In this document: positions 45,932-59,700 of the stretch, piece by piece | Numbering within the stretch: the stretch's first letter is position 1 | Layout of the letters: each line of letters opens with the position of its first letter | Assembly (NCBI RefSeq): GCF_036785885.1 | Contig: NC_092323.1 | Span: 558,001 to 622,000 of the forward strand | Origin: Coffea arabica | Taxonomy: Eukaryota; Streptophyta; Magnoliopsida; Gentianales; Rubiaceae | Length of the DNA stretch: 64,000 bases | Direction: 5' to 3' | The notes under the pieces: generated by a model | Database searches by the model: none | The model's input: the letters and a program-made list of their open reading frames with translations, nothing else | What the model was told of the DNA's origin: nothing | Made by a program: the position numbers and the translations under genes

Positions 45932-47059
45932 TCATAATTTACGTCTCCAGTACGAGGTGGGCAGGCTCAAGATATTCCCAAGGAAACTCAGGAAAGCATG
46001 GCACTCCTCAATGACCCTTTGATCCACACCGTATCTAATCAATTGAGGAAAGAACAACCAAGCACTAGTGACACCCACAAATCCCACGGTGAGCAGCCCG
46101 GACGCAGCCCTATGCAACCGCCACCGGCCGGCCACCGCCTTCTTGACATAGATCTCAAGAGTCACACAAATTCCTTGCACGACAAAGAACAAAGTCACTT
46201 CCCATGTGGGACTTTCGCGAGACAAGTACAAGTAGAGAACTTCATGCATTATACCAGATACCAAAAATGTGGCCAAAGTTGCTACCGCCAAGCTCGAATT
46301 CCTTCCCAATTTTGGAGTAAATATGCTCTTAACTGGATCGTATACGATCTGACGTAGAATGGTGCTAACTATCAGGTTCCATCTACGACCCCAAAAATCT
46401 TGGAGCGAGGTGGCTAAGTACGGCTCGTTGAATTGCCGCGCGAGTTCCAGTCCTAGGATGGCTCGAACCGGGACGGCTGTGAGCGCCAGGACAAACTCAA
46501 TGCCAAGGTACATATGGCAGCAGTAGATGGCCGTGACGAAACACGGGTGCAAATGCGCCCTATAACGGTATAAACTGATCGCTGTTACCAAAACGACGAG
46601 CTTAATGGTGAAACGAATAATCTTAAACTGCCGGCGTTTGCGCATGATTTCCGGAGTAATTTGGGATGGGGGACGTCGTTTGATGCTGCTGTTTTGAGCA
46701 TCATTTGATGAGGAGGGACGGAAATGAGTTGGGTCGTCTTTGTCTTTGATGGGGAGAAGAGCAGTGGCGATGAAATGTGGGAGGGATAAGGGAGGGTGTG
46801 ATGACAAGGGGCCTAGGTTGAAGGCAAAGAGGAGGAGCTTGAAGTTGGCCAGCCAAACTAGATACAAAACGGTGGGAGCTCCAAGATGGAAGGAAGAGAG
46901 GCTGAGGGGGAGGATGATGAAGAGGTAAAAGATGGGCACAAGCGAAACAAGTCTGGTGAGCAGTCCACTTGGGATTCTTGAGACTACATAGTAAGTGTAA
47001 AATTGAGACCATACTGCTGCAGTCCATACCTTGACGAAGTTCTGGATTTCAACGCCCAT
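45932..47059 (-). CDS. wax-ester synthase-type acyltransferase (MBOAT superfamily), intronless, copy 2
   Basis: This single-exon gene encodes 375 residues of the plant wax synthase family, a multi-span ER membrane protein expected to esterify fatty alcohols with acyl-CoA. Family motifs are ANFKLLLFAFNLGPLS (71-86), SLQDFWGRRWN (218-228), LVSGIMHEV with His272, and FFVVQGICV, where Gln stands in place of the His of WFFVLHG in the other two copies. A hydrophilic loop rich in Ser, Lys and Arg lies at about 106-145. The start gives MGVEIQNFVKVW. Copy 3 lies 942 bases away in the same orientation and shares LATSLQDFWGRRWN and other blocks, so these two probably arose by a local duplication. The frame is intact. 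Confidence 0.92.
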   Translation of the reverse strand: MGVEIQNFVKVWTAAVWSQFYTYYVVSRIPSGLLTRLVSLVPIFYLFIILPLSLSSFHLGAPTVLYLVWLANFKLLLFAFNLGPLSSHPPLSLPHFIATALLPIKDKDDPTHFRPSSSNDAQNSSIKRRPPSQITPEIMRKRRQFKIIRFTIKLVVLVTAISLYRYRAHLHPCFVTAIYCCHMYLGIEFVLALTAVPVRAILGLELARQFNEPYLATSLQDFWGRRWNLIVSTILRQIVYDPVKSIFTPKLGRNSSLAVATLATFLVSGIMHEVLYLYLSRESPTWEVTLFFVVQGICVTLEIYVKKAVAGRWRLHRAASGLLTVGFVGVTSAWLFFPQLIRYGVDQRVIEECHAFLSFLGNILSLPTSYWRRKL

Positions 47060-48001
47060 TTCTTTCTTTTTTTTTTTTTCCCCTTGATCTCTCGAGAAGA
47101 AGATGATGGTTGTTCTTTGTGATTTGCCCTACGGCTGCATGTTCAGGTTGGCTGAATAGAAAATGGAGAGGATGCTTTTGGACCATAAATCTTCTGGGTA
47201 TACAAAACTAAAGAAGAGTTTGTGGGAGACAATAAATGAGGGACCAAAGGGTGGTTGTAAAATATTATAGCGCAAGGGCAGATGTCGCGTGACAGTTGCA
47301 AGGGTGGTTTATTAGGCAGCCGGGGTGGTTGCTGCTTAGTAGTAGCATTTACTACCATTTCTAAACACGAAACTTGATTTGTCCATCCATTCCTAAGTAA
47401 CTCGGAGGGTTGCGGCTGGGCAGATTGATAAAGGCAATTATTGACTCCTCAAACTGGTCCGTTATTGGATCATCTCTAAAGTCAAAACTTTGAGTTGCAA
47501 CATGTATTAATTATTGGTTGAGACAATTATTTTTCTCTCATTTGTTACTACTTTCTCGTAATTTCTTCGTATGTTTCTGCACTGACCGACATCCTTTTTC
47601 ATACCTCCTTCGGGACAGGACATAAATATTTTAGCTGTGCCAATTCTGATGTTGCCTTTACAGCTTTATAACCTGCTTTCCATTTAATTATGTCCACAAA
47701 GAGAGCTAAAACATTTATTGGAAAAATAACTGACAAGAGACAAACTTCCATCACTAACAACGCAAGTAAACGAGCGATCATTCCAGACGAGAAGCATGAC
47801 AACCACTACAAATGAAAGTAGTTCTGATCATACCTCTCCGATTGTTTGTTCAAGGAAAGAACAGAAACAGCAGCTACGAATTGGCATTTATTCAGATAGT
47901 ACTAGTAAACAACTTCAGAACAAGAAGCTGCTGCAAAAGTACTCCAGAACAAGAAGAAATACTCTACCTGATCCTGAATTAGATCAAAAGCTGAAGGGTA
48001 G
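47060..48001. other. spacer between wax synthase copies 2 and 3
   Basis: It holds the promoter of copy 2 (left) and the 3' flank of copy 3 (right). A 12-base T run lies just upstream of the copy 2 start. No further gene is seen. Confidence 0.5.
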
Positions 48002-49087
48002 CTAATGCAAAGGTGCTAGCCACTGGGTTGGCACGCCCAACTTTTCCCCAAGTAAACGTAACCAAATATAGGACTCCTTTATGGCCTTTACGTCTAGCCT
48101 GTGCCTAATCACCTGAGGAAAGAACAGCCAGGCACCGGTAATCGCCACGAACCCTATTGTAAGCGGCCCCGACACCACCCTGGGCAACTGCCGCCGGCCG
48201 TTGAACGCCTTCTTTACAGCAATCTCAGCCACCACACAAACACCATGCAGCACAAAAAACCAAGTCACCTCCCATGTGGGACTCGCACGTGACTGGTAAT
48301 AATAGATAACTTCGTGCATGAGGCCAGACACCAGAAACGTGGCCAAAACTGCCGGTACTAGGCTCCACTTGCGGCCAACAATCGGCGTAGAACTACGTCG
48401 TATAGGATTGTATACGGTGGGCCGTAGAATACTTGTCACCATTAGATTCCACCTACGGCCCCAAAAGTCTTGAAGTGAGGTGGCTAAGTAGGGCTGGTTG
48501 AATTGCGGCTCAGTCCCTAATCCAAGAATGGCTCTAACGGGGACAGCAGTGATGGCTAGGCATAGGTCGACTCCAAGATACAAGTGGCAGCAGTAGAGCG
48601 CGAAGATAACGCTTTGATGCAGTTGGTCTCTGTATTGATATATGACAATGATTTTTGCTAAAAGCAAAAACTTGATACCAAAAACCAACAGGGCTCTTCC
48701 AGAGATCTTGAAATGCGGGCTATCTTGCTCCTTGCTATTCTTCGAAGAAGAGTTTGGTTGGAGATTGGTTTTGGTTTTGATGGGGAGAAGAGCAATGGAG
48801 ATGAAGTGGAGGAGGGGTAATGGTGGGTTGGACGCCAAGGGGCATTGGTTGAAGGAGAAGAGGAGGAGCTTGAAGTTGCCAAGCCAGAGAAGATAGAAAG
48901 CGGTGGGAGCGCCAAGATGGAAGGAGGTGAGGCTGAGTGGGAGGGTGATGAAGAGGTAGATGATTGGGAGAAGAGAAACAAGTCTGGGGAGTCCAGTTGG
49001 GATCCTTTGGACTAAAAAGTAAGAGTAAAACAGGGATGTAATGGCCACAAACCATACCTTGATGAAGCTCTGGATCTCAGCATCCAT
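48002..49087 (-). CDS. wax-ester synthase-type acyltransferase (MBOAT superfamily), intronless, copy 3
   Basis: The single exon encodes 361 residues of the plant wax synthase family. Motifs are GNFKLLLFSFNQCPLAS (70-86), SLQDFWGRRWN (204-214), FLVSGLMHEVIYYY with His258, and WFFVLHGVCV, so all expected family features are kept. The start gives MDAEIQSFIKVW, close to copy 2. It keeps the LHG motif that copy 2 has as VQG. The gene is intronless and transcribed in the same direction as copy 2. The sequence does not show whether the copies are expressed in different tissues. Confidence 0.92.
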   Translation of the reverse strand: MDAEIQSFIKVWFVAITSLFYSYFLVQRIPTGLPRLVSLLPIIYLFITLPLSLTSFHLGAPTAFYLLWLGNFKLLLFSFNQCPLASNPPLPLLHFISIALLPIKTKTNLQPNSSSKNSKEQDSPHFKISGRALLVFGIKFLLLAKIIVIYQYRDQLHQSVIFALYCCHLYLGVDLCLAITAVPVRAILGLGTEPQFNQPYLATSLQDFWGRRWNLMVTSILRPTVYNPIRRSSTPIVGRKWSLVPAVLATFLVSGLMHEVIYYYQSRASPTWEVTWFFVLHGVCVVAEIAVKKAFNGRRQLPRVVSGPLTIGFVAITGAWLFFPQVIRHRLDVKAIKESYIWLRLLGEKLGVPTQWLAPLH

Positions 49088-50797
49088 TTTCGGAGCTTAT
49101 TTATAACTGGTTTGACTTTGCGATTCCTTTTGATCTCTCGCTTTTCTCTTCGCTGAATCTGGCTTTAGTAGAGAAGACTTTAACAAGAGTCAAAAGACTG
49201 CGGAACTATGGGGCATGACAATTGAGCTGGAAAAAGCGGGGGAAACTGGTCATAGGAAGGTTACGCTGGCTCACTTGTTGGTATCGCACTGATACAGGAA
49301 GGAGATAGCAAATAGTCCTCACTTGGACCTCATGGAGCAGGTCAGAAAACGGAGGGACAAGGAATGGGAATGCAAAATCCAGCATGTGTGTAGGGAAGAA
49401 ATGCATGTGCAGATTGTCTAGCCAATTTGTGCTTGAAGTGCAACCCGGGTGCGCAATCCTACGAAGACCCTCCAGAGTTGGTTTGCAGTCTGCTGAACGA
49501 TGATGCGATAGGAGTAGCCGCCCCTAGTTTAGTACCAATGCAAGGGGCCATAGTCCCTCCATCGAACCAAAAAAAGAAAGGAAAAAAAAAAAAAGGAAAC
49601 TCAACGAGAGAGAGTTCTATGGGTCTTGACTAGAATATAGTAGCAATTGAAGTGCCAAAAAAAGAACAAAAAAGAAAGCAAGAAACTTGATTGCCTGTTG
49701 AGCGGCGACCATCTAGTTGTGTAGTGTAAAACCGAAGATCATTAATTAGGCCATCATTCTTCTATGTCTTATTGCATCCCAGGACAGCGCAGTTCTATTC
49801 ACTGCTTAATAAATTCTTTTCACCGTGCAGGTGGAACACAATGAACCACAAGCATTTGATTTATTTACAAAAGCCTTTGAATATAGAAGGCACTTTCTGT
49901 GTCCCCCTCGTGACGTAGTCATAGGCCTTCGTTACGTCGAATAAAATGTGGCTTCAGCTGAACATATCACCAAAAATGAAAAATTTTCTTTCTACAACAG
50001 GATGATTTACGCGGTCCGCACACAGTGGCGGAGCCACGTACAAGCAAGTGGGGTCAATTAAAAAAAAAAAAAATTAGTCCTTAGGCTTAGAAAATTTAAA
50101 AAAAATTTTAAGAATATTTTATCTTATTTGACCCCTCTATATTTTATCAAATTCTCTTTCCTATATACATTGACCCCAAAAAAAATTGAAAATTCATAAT
50201 TCTTACCATCACAATAATTTTGAATTTATTTCAAAATATCTATGAAACTTAGTTCAAGGATAAATTCATCTAAAATTTAGATGAACTTTCTTACGCTACA
50301 TGAGAAAAACAATTCTTCAAATTATTTTTTTTTTAACTTCAAAGTCTTCAAAAACAAGAATTATTCAACTTTTTATTATTTATAATATGAAATTTTATTT
50401 TTATTTAAAATAGAATAAAGATAAATTTTACAAAAGAAATTTGTAAAAAAATCAAGTTGATGGTAATTCACAAATTATTTTAAAATTTTCAAAAGGTTCT
50501 ATTACTTCATTGAAAAAGATGCATTTAAACAAAATTGATAATGATTTAATTTTGCAACATTTTTTTTAAAAAAAAAGTACTCGTAGGATATTATTATAGC
50601 TTGTATATAATTTTTAATTTTTAAAAAAATAAATTTACTATACTACTTCATAATTATTGTCACGGCAAATTTGGAACCAGCGATCCCGCGAGGCGTCGCC
50701 TCTTGAAGCCAAAATTCAAGAACCAAAGGGAAAAAAAAAAAAAATCCTATAATGTACTTAAGTCAACAAAGTCATATTATAAAAGACAGCAGCGTAT
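49088..50797. other. region between wax synthase copy 3 and the EDM2-like gene
   Basis: It holds the promoter of copy 3 on the left and the 3' flank of the EDM2-like gene on the right. From about 50020 to 50700 it is AT-rich and begins with AGTGGCGGAGCCACGT, a short palindromic terminus of a kind often seen at ends of dispersed plant repeats. No gene is seen. Confidence 0.45.
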
Positions 50798-53700
50798 CTA
50801 TTCGTTCAGCCAACCCGACGAATTCTGCTTCGAATAGGGCCGATAAGGACCAGGAGCAAAGCCCAACCCCCCAGATCCGCGCCCAGGTTGAGGGGCTGTG
50901 TTGTAAGATCCCATGCTGTTCACCGTGGGCGCGTATTGATGCACAGAAGATGTACTCGTACTACTATGCTCAGAATAAGCTCCAATCTGTGCGTATACAG
51001 ACGAGAAGCCAGGGGCAGGGCTTGCCATGTAGTGGGTTCCGTGACTCATGGAGTTAGGATACTCGTGACCATAAAATCGAGCCTGAGCCCTTCCATCCGG
51101 CTGCACTCCATACGCCTCATTCCTTTCGCTAAATTGTGCTCCATGACCCCCCAAACCACTGGTGTGATTACTCTGGTAATTCAAAAACTGCATGCCTGGG
51201 GCCCCAAACCCATAATCCGACCTAGGACCAGCACGGTGTTGCCATGTGCTCCCCATATCCAAGTAAGCCGCCTCAGTGCTGAAGCTGTTATGCATCACCG
51301 TCCCAGCATCTTGATAGCTATAATGCTGCTTTTGCAAACCGGAAACTCTCTGGTGCTCTAATTGCTGATAACCTTCTCTCCACGCATCAAGATGCAAGGG
51401 CATCTCAGTATTCTCAGACCGGCCCCATGATCTGCAAGAAGAACTAGGAGAGGAATGACGGGGCAGAGGCTTGCTATCTGGAGATTTTATGTCAGATCCT
51501 CCTCCGTGTCTTCTCATATGCTTGTTTCCCCCCTCATAGTTACCTTTTGCCCGATGCTTGTGGGCATGACCCTTGGGTCTTCCTTCGTTCCCTTTTCCGC
51601 GTGTCATCCTAGTCTTGTTTCTGTCCTCCCAGTTGCCGTTGGCTTGATCCTTATGGCTATGATCCTCGGGAGCCTGTTCATCCCCTCTACCATTGGAAAA
51701 TCCTTCAACATGACTTTCTACCAGCTTTGCTCCTCTTTCTGCGGGTTGATAAACATCCTGGAGACCAACAGAGTCTGCTAGCATGGTAGAATTACAGTGA
51801 AGATCACGAGGTTCCATGTGGCAATCAGGGATGCTACTCTCATCCTCCAGCCTCATCATTTTTTCTGCACAGGGCAAGTGGGCTTGCAGCCGAGCAATTT
51901 TCTTGTGTCTGACTGTCCAATCTGGGCGACTCCAAAGATAAAGGAGTGGGGTGTTGACATTCCAATCCTCCATTTGCTTGTCATTTACATCAATAGACCC
52001 TGGTAAGTAAAATGCCTTGAGAGGGAAAAAAGAAATGAATGAGTTCCTGCAACAAGCCACATCCTAATAGATGCAATGTAAGTAGAGAGAGAAGGAATCG
52101 AAATGTATGTCTACTTTTCCGGCAAGCAACTTATCATCCTCCCAAACAAGATCATAAGGATTTTTCTTTTCATCCAACCTGGTTAAGGAAAAGAAACAAA
52201 CCACAATGTAACTCCAAATCCTTATTAGTTGCAGCCCTTACAACTGTTGAAGGGTACGGAAGGGCACAAGAAATTACCTAAGAGTCTCCTGTGGCGCAAT
52301 AAGGATGAGCAGCTTTGGCTTAAATTCAAGGGCTTTATCAATGAACTTGTTAGCAAGAGATGCTTTTACTCCAAAAGGTGGGTTAAGCCCCATGATCTGC
52401 TTGAAATTCAAGAAACCATTAAGTACTAAAAACATCTGCTATTCATCATACTACTAAAAGAAACAGTGCTTCTTACCAGCTTTGATCCTGATGGCAAATC
52501 ACTTTTCTGGACAGTCATCCAATCCTTCTTCTCAAAATTAAAATCATTCTGAAGAAACAAAAACAGGTTAGCACATACAAGCAAATATCTACGTCAACAG
52601 CCAAAATTCCCCAAGCCCCAGTCTATCTCAACAAGAATAGATACTACAGAGAAAATAAGAGGAGGTGCGCATCATCTCTAAAAGTAAATTGCATCCATCT
52701 TTTCGAGATCCAATCATATCATCTTTTCTAATGGGAAGGGCCTAGAAGACAAGGTACCCAGATCTTGACTCTTTGCAAATGCCAGCTACCAGGTTTGTAT
52801 GTCTAGGAAATCATATCCTGATAAATAACGTATGTATGAAGATTCAAAAACTAAATAGGATGATTGTCATAAAAATAAGCTGGGGAAACAAATTTTCTAA
52901 GTTCTCTGAGAATTTTGAGCTGTTTGAATTTTTCCTGATATATTAACATTATCAGACTATAGACAAAGGGAAATGGAGTTCACCTTTGCTTGTTTAATGT
53001 CGTAGTTTTTAAAATTGCAGCTTTTTCCCATTTCATCCATCTTCAGTTTCATTAGGCAACTGAAGTCATTGGCACCACAACAGAAATCAACAACCTGTTC
53101 AGAGGAATGGCAAGAATTTATTGTTTGGATCTTGTTATCCTCCTCCTTTTTCTGGTTAGCCCTCATACATGCACCAGGAAGGTTGTTCAAGGACAGAAAG
53201 TTCAGATTACTTACCGTGTCACCATCTGCCACATACGAGTGAAGCTTGTCAACAATCTGCCAGAAATAAGCAAACATAAAAGCACAAAATTAGGTAGGGA
53301 GGGGAAAACGAATGCTCAAAGCTAACTAATCATAATATCTGAGTAGGATGTTCATCCATCCACATAATTTCCTCCATAATTCCCCAGGGCAAAATAGCAT
53401 TATAAATGCAAACCCGCCATGGACACTGATCTATCTAAAAGAACCAATATGTCCTCAAGAACTAGTACAAAAATGCCGATCAGGATCATCAAGGTCCAGG
53501 AATCAAAGATTTATAGTACAAGTCAACTAATGTAATGTCAGTTCACCTCACATACTTGGAATGCTCATCCTTCTTTCTTCAAAACAGAGACTGATAGTGA
53601 CATTTTATTTCCACTTTTAATCAGAAACTTAAATCAAGTAATGAAGTAGAAAGGTATTTGCAATTTCTTGCCAAGAATAAAACTCTTAACTTTCTTTCTT

Positions 53701-56700
53701 TACAAGTTTTTTTCCTTCAACAGAAACTGATAAATCATAGTATATTTTTGGTGCAAGTTACAAAAACATAAAACAAGTACACAGAATGAAACAACTTGCT
53801 TATTCTTGCTAAGGACAGCAACAAAGCCACAATGCTACAATTAAAAATAAAAAGGATCAACAACACCAACAATTATCTCAGCCCAATTTAAACTTTGAGT
53901 TCTGACAAGTCATCATGTCCTCTGTAAGCAAGTAATATAATAATCACATAGGAGAAAAATTAAACACTCATAAATTTGCTATTAACAACTTACTGTATGA
54001 TTTAAAAAAGGAAAACACACACACACACACATAACAACAACATAGTAATTCCACCAATCCAAAGAGACTTATTTTCTATTCCAAGACTACAAAGCAGCTC
54101 ACTTACTGCTTGCAACTTCTCCACTTTGGTGAAATGGCGACCAAAGGATGTGTAACGCGTACCATATAGAAATGGAGCAAGATAAACTCTGAGCTTACTC
54201 TGCATATCATATAGATTCAGACAACGAATTAGAACATGATTCCAGCACCTTTGAAACAAGTAAAAGTCGAAGGATCCTAAAATTCCTAATAGCTAAACAA
54301 AGAAGTCAGAGGTAGGAAGGTTGAAAGGACTACAGCCACTTGCAAACAAAAATTCAGTTCTCATTATCATGTTACAACAAATCTTCTTATGAGTGGCAGG
54401 ATCAAGAATATGGAGCCAAGACCATGAAATCTTTTTATTGTTATGGTAAAATTATGGGAGCACTAAATAAATAACTTCCCGAGCCATATATATTAGCATA
54501 CAAAAATGAAGCTGCATGTACAACCACAACACCATTTACAATCAGAAACTAAAACTGTAAAGTAATGTATATCAGTTGAATAGACAAACTAAAAAGGAAA
54601 CAAAAAATACCAAATGGAAATGAACATAAAAGATATTTATACTTCTGTTCACATCCGGAAATATGAAATAAAGCCTCCTGTGACATAAAAGCAGGGTAGA
54701 ACTGGATGGTACCTTCCACTTTACCATCTGATTGAGAAGCCCAGGCTCGCAAACGGCTTTTGCATCTTCAAGACTGCCTCCTTCTTCCAACTTCTGTAAA
54801 GCAGCATGAAGTGCCTGTGGATATTTCATTGGTCAAGCTCAGAACAATTGAGATAACCGAAAGACTACAACACAATGAAGTATACATATTGCAATAACAT
54901 ACCTCAATAGAACCTTCAACCTTCCCCAAAGTTATACTTTGTATTACATTCTTTAATGAGGATCCATGCGTTGATGGGGGTTTGTGCTCTTTGATAACAT
55001 CATCTAGTGTTATTTTCGATTCAGCTTCTCTCACAAAGGAAAGAATCCTGCAAAAAATGATCATTCAAACACTCCCCAGTAAAAAGAAACATGCCTAAGA
55101 AAGATTACAAAACATTCTACTTGAGAGTATGTTAAACCTCTATGGGACAAAATGAAAACAGACAGGCAGACAGTGAAGGGGGAGGGGTTAAGAAAGGCAT
55201 AACATTGCAGCAAAAAAAGTTGCTACCTTTCCTGAGAATCAGCATCCAGCATCAGTGAATCATCAGCTTCCTTTGAAACAGATCTAGCCGCTTTTATTTG
55301 CTGTTTCCTATCTGATGTGTATCCTCCCACCGATGTAGCAAGCCCGGAATCCTTGTTATAATATTGCTCATACAACTGCTCACCCAAGAAGGCCTTGCTA
55401 TCACCACCAATGGATCTACCATCTTTCCTTGGGGGCCTCCTCTTTGATTCTGTCATAGAAACATTAGCCAATTTCCGTTTCTTGGAAGACTCTGGTATGG
55501 ATAACCTTCCTCCATTTGTTTTGGTAGAATGAAGCTGCTTCACTGCCATGGATGACCTGGGGAAAACTTTTACTTTATCTGCAATACTATTCTTTGAAGC
55601 AGCAGCATCCGACGCAATCTCTCTCTTTTTGTGCAAAGCTGTCTTCTTTTGCACAAGTTTTGCTTTGCCAAGAGATTCTGCATCTTGTTTCCTTTTTTCC
55701 CCCTCAATATCTGGGAACTTGATATGGTTTCTGATAGGAGTTTCAAGTTCTTCCTTGATCTCGTGTTTTCTAAATTTCAAGAACAAATAGAAGCATCAAG
55801 ACAGATAAAAGTCTAAATGGAGACCAAAAAAAATGCAGAACATCCTTACGTGCAATAAATTAGTATTTTGTTTGGCATAAGGCCTTCCCAAGCTCTTTGC
55901 TCGATGCCTTGATCTTCGTCATCCTCAAAAGCAATGTCCCTGTATATTTTGACCATAGAAAAACACTCCGAATGAGATAGTATGAATTATAATATGATAT
56001 CATATTCGTATTTGTGCATGTCTCTATTATCCTCAAAAGCAATCTTCATCATTTCCTATTAGAAATTTATTGTTCACTTTGGCCATTTTAAAACACTCCC
56101 GATGAGACAAAAACAGCAGAATGTATAAATACACAAACACAGATACAGACATAAAAGACATGTTCAATAAGAAACTTCCCAAATTCCACAAAATAGAGGA
56201 GTACCTAGGCAGACATTTCCGGTGATATGCTGTTGGGCAACGTCTACATACAGCAAACTGCAGCTGCGAGTCAGTTTTGTCCTCGGGTTCTGGCTCTTTA
56301 CAGGCAAAGCAAGTATGGATGGGACAGACGAAGGTCTTCCCTGCAGCAATCTCACGCTCAAGATCTTTTGTTTTATCTCCCATCTTAAATTTGAGTGCTT
56401 TTGCTACACAACGCGGGTGGTAAAAGTAACCACATGTCCCAGTAACACACTGAAATACCTGGAAGCCATGCAAGAGTAACAAAATTTTAATTCTTCAAAG
56501 TGTAAAACAATTAGCCAACTCATCACAACCAGACCCCAAAATGTTTGGTGTTTATGAGCCGTATCCAATCCTAATAACCATAGTCAGTTTTGGCAATCAA
56601 GTAGATGCATGAGACATAAACTCAAACTCACATCAAATTAAACGTTGATTGAGATAAAGAAAGCAAGATATTTGTTCTTCTGGTGCAAACCAGCCAAAAT

Positions 56701-59700
56701 ATCATCCGTTCTTGCAAGTAGTACTCCAAAACAAAAGTAACACTAATGGGTCCACTTGGATGGAGTGTTTTGTGAGGGTTTGTCTAAACATTTTATTGTA
56801 GCTTACTGTGTAAAATGTTTACAAAAACCTTTTTTTGAGTGTTTTGGAAGATGGTTATGAAACCGTGCCACCCACCACAAACCTCTACCATACCCACCCC
56901 CAAACAATCCCAACCACCTATGTTACTCAGACTCGGCCACAAGGTATCGGATTCAGGCATGTCTAAGTGCCTAGTTTGTCAACTACCTAAAATTAGGATG
57001 TGAGACACTTCTAATGACTCAGACATGGAAACGTGGATACAGCATAATTTCTAGAAAATTTATAAATTATATACTATAGCTTCTATATGTGAAGATAATG
57101 ATTGTGATGTGTTAGTAATTTATATGTGAAAGTAATGGTTGTAATGATTTAATTAAGGTAATTGGCAATCAATTTATGGAAATTAAAAGCACAATTAAAT
57201 GGATTATTGTTAATGTATTGTCAAATAGAGCTTTTTTTTCCCCTTCTTGATTCAAAATAGATTTCTTTTTTAATGGAAAAGAGATTCTAGTTGTCACTTT
57301 TAATTACCAATATAACATTAAATCAGCCAACTTTATTCCTTTTCTATTTCCACCTTGCAATGAAAATATGTGCATTTTTCTAAGATCAACAACAAGACTC
57401 TAGCTCATAAGGATTCCAAAATAAATATATAAAAAACTTATTAGCCAATCACTATGTTTGTAACATGTGAAAACTCACAGACAAGTAACAATAAAATAAT
57501 TCTCCCCTCGATCCCTCCAGCGTCTGCTCTCCTCTATCACCTCAAACCTACCGCATCTCTCTTCTCTCACATCTATAATTCGTTCTCTTAAACACAGAGC
57601 ATGTGCCTCTCTCTTCCCCCATCAAATTGAAAACTAGAAGTAACCAGCAATTTTTTTGCCAAGCTCCAAAGTCTTAAGAGGTGAAACAATGCCCAAGAGT
57701 CCCTACTCCCGCAGCTCCAATCTCCCAAGAAAAAGACAGAAATGAAGCTAGATCTGCTTCAATCTTACAGTTCTCTTCCTAGTTGTCTCACCAATCTCTC
57801 CTGCTCTCCTATTGACAGACAAAAGTTATCAACACAATAAAGTCAAAGTGTCTAAAAAATATTCAACAAGTCAGACTTGTATCCCATGCAAGTACCCATG
57901 TTGTGCTGTATCAACACGGGTACTTGGGGTAGACTGATTGGTCAAAGTAACACAGCCAACCACACCTGCCCCTCCTTTTTTCTTCTCCCTTCCCCTCTTC
58001 TACCTCTTTCTTTGTGTTTTGGCGGGTGGGTAGGGAGAAGAGTTGGCCCAGGCAGGAAAGTGGGTGGTTGTTGATAAGAGGTAATGGTGGAAGTGGAAAA
58101 GAGCGGTAGGGGAAGGTGCAGGTGGAAGGAGGAAAGGGGCGTATGCTTCTGGAAATTTTTGGCTGTTTTAGTGTGTTTTGAATACGTTATCGTAGAGGGT
58201 GTCCTAAAGAAACATGTTTTTCTAGAGCAGCCCAAAAAAGGGCATCCACACAAACCCAATAACACAATAGATTTTTAACCTGAAATGAAAGAGACTAATC
58301 AAGTCCTAATATGATGCTTCAATAAATACTTGAAAATTGTATAACAGTTCCAAGAAAAACTGATAGCAAACTTGAGATGCAACAGAATGATTGAGGAAGA
58401 ATGGTATTTCAATAATTAATACATAAAAACGCAATGCAATCACCCTCCTTCCAGGGGGTTACATACATGAGACAACACCTGCAATTGGCAAATGAAGATT
58501 CCCAGATTCTCACCTCTGGACAACATCAGCTTGCAGCCGAAGGAAATTACCACATCAAGTTCATAGTTCCTTAAATGCTCACTCACCCGATATTAGTGTG
58601 GCATGAACTTATCATCAAGGGATTTTGGTTGGGGGCGGGGGGTTGGTGGTGGTTGGTCACGCTGCCCTTCTTTTGTACATGTACACTATACTACAACAGA
58701 AACATTGCAAAAAGGGGCCTAGAGACAGGAAAAAGTATTAGGTGCTCCTAACATGCCTCATCAGCAAAAACAAAGTGGAGTGCAGATTTTAACATATTGT
58801 TGCCACGTGTCCTGTGCAGTCCCACCCTTTAATGTGGCACATCTCTCTCAGTTGTATTCCATCTATGCAGTAAAAGAAGAAATAACTTCATTTGTCGGAC
58901 CCAGAAACTATGACTCATCAAACCTCTCAACAACCAGATGAGGGGGAAGAGACTCACTTTTGACGCTCACCAAATCGATAAGGCCACCAGAAACTGGAAT
59001 TTGAAGTTCGACGCTCACTTTCCAATCAAAGCCTTCATGATGGCTCCATCTCCAACACTTGCCGATTCTATTGAAATCTGTAATTTCTTGGGCGAAGCAA
59101 AGATGAACAAGGTAGATATTCTTGAAGGAGTGGTGGTTGTGCAATCAGAGAAGTTTTAGGATTATTATGGCATCAGATGGCAATGACATCAAGCTTGTTT
59201 TCCCTTTACTCTGGATCCATAAAGCTGATAACATCTTGCTTCTAACTTCCATATTTCTTCGCTGCTTCTTGAAGCCTTTAGGTTTTTATTTTCCCAATCC
59301 AGTTTGTGAAATTATTCTGTACTACTTATGTTGATTGCTTCTTTATTTTCCGCTTTGTTGGTATACTAAATTTTCAACAGAATATGAATCACAGTTAAAT
59401 CTCCCTTTTTTTTATTTTTTGGAGCAACTTTTCATTTCCAGTCAGAGCTCCATGGCAAGGGGAACCAGAGGCGCCTAAACATAGTACAAATCAAGAAGAA
59501 GACTGGAACCAGGGGATGGGCTACTGGAGAGAGACTGGATAAAACGGAGACTCGACGCTTGGATTGGAGCAGTCTTTGGAGATGCAGTCAAGCAGACGAG
59601 TGTCCCTTATGAAACTCGTCAGAATCCAAAAGAATGAATATGGTGGGGCCAGGGATGGTTGATTTTATACTTGCAGAGATTACTTCAGATTTGTTTCTTA

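Noticed and set aside
49427-49633. 68-codon plus-strand frame ending in a Lys-rich stretch
   Set aside because: It is in the upstream flank of wax synthase copy 3, has a poly-A-derived Lys run and matches nothing known to me.
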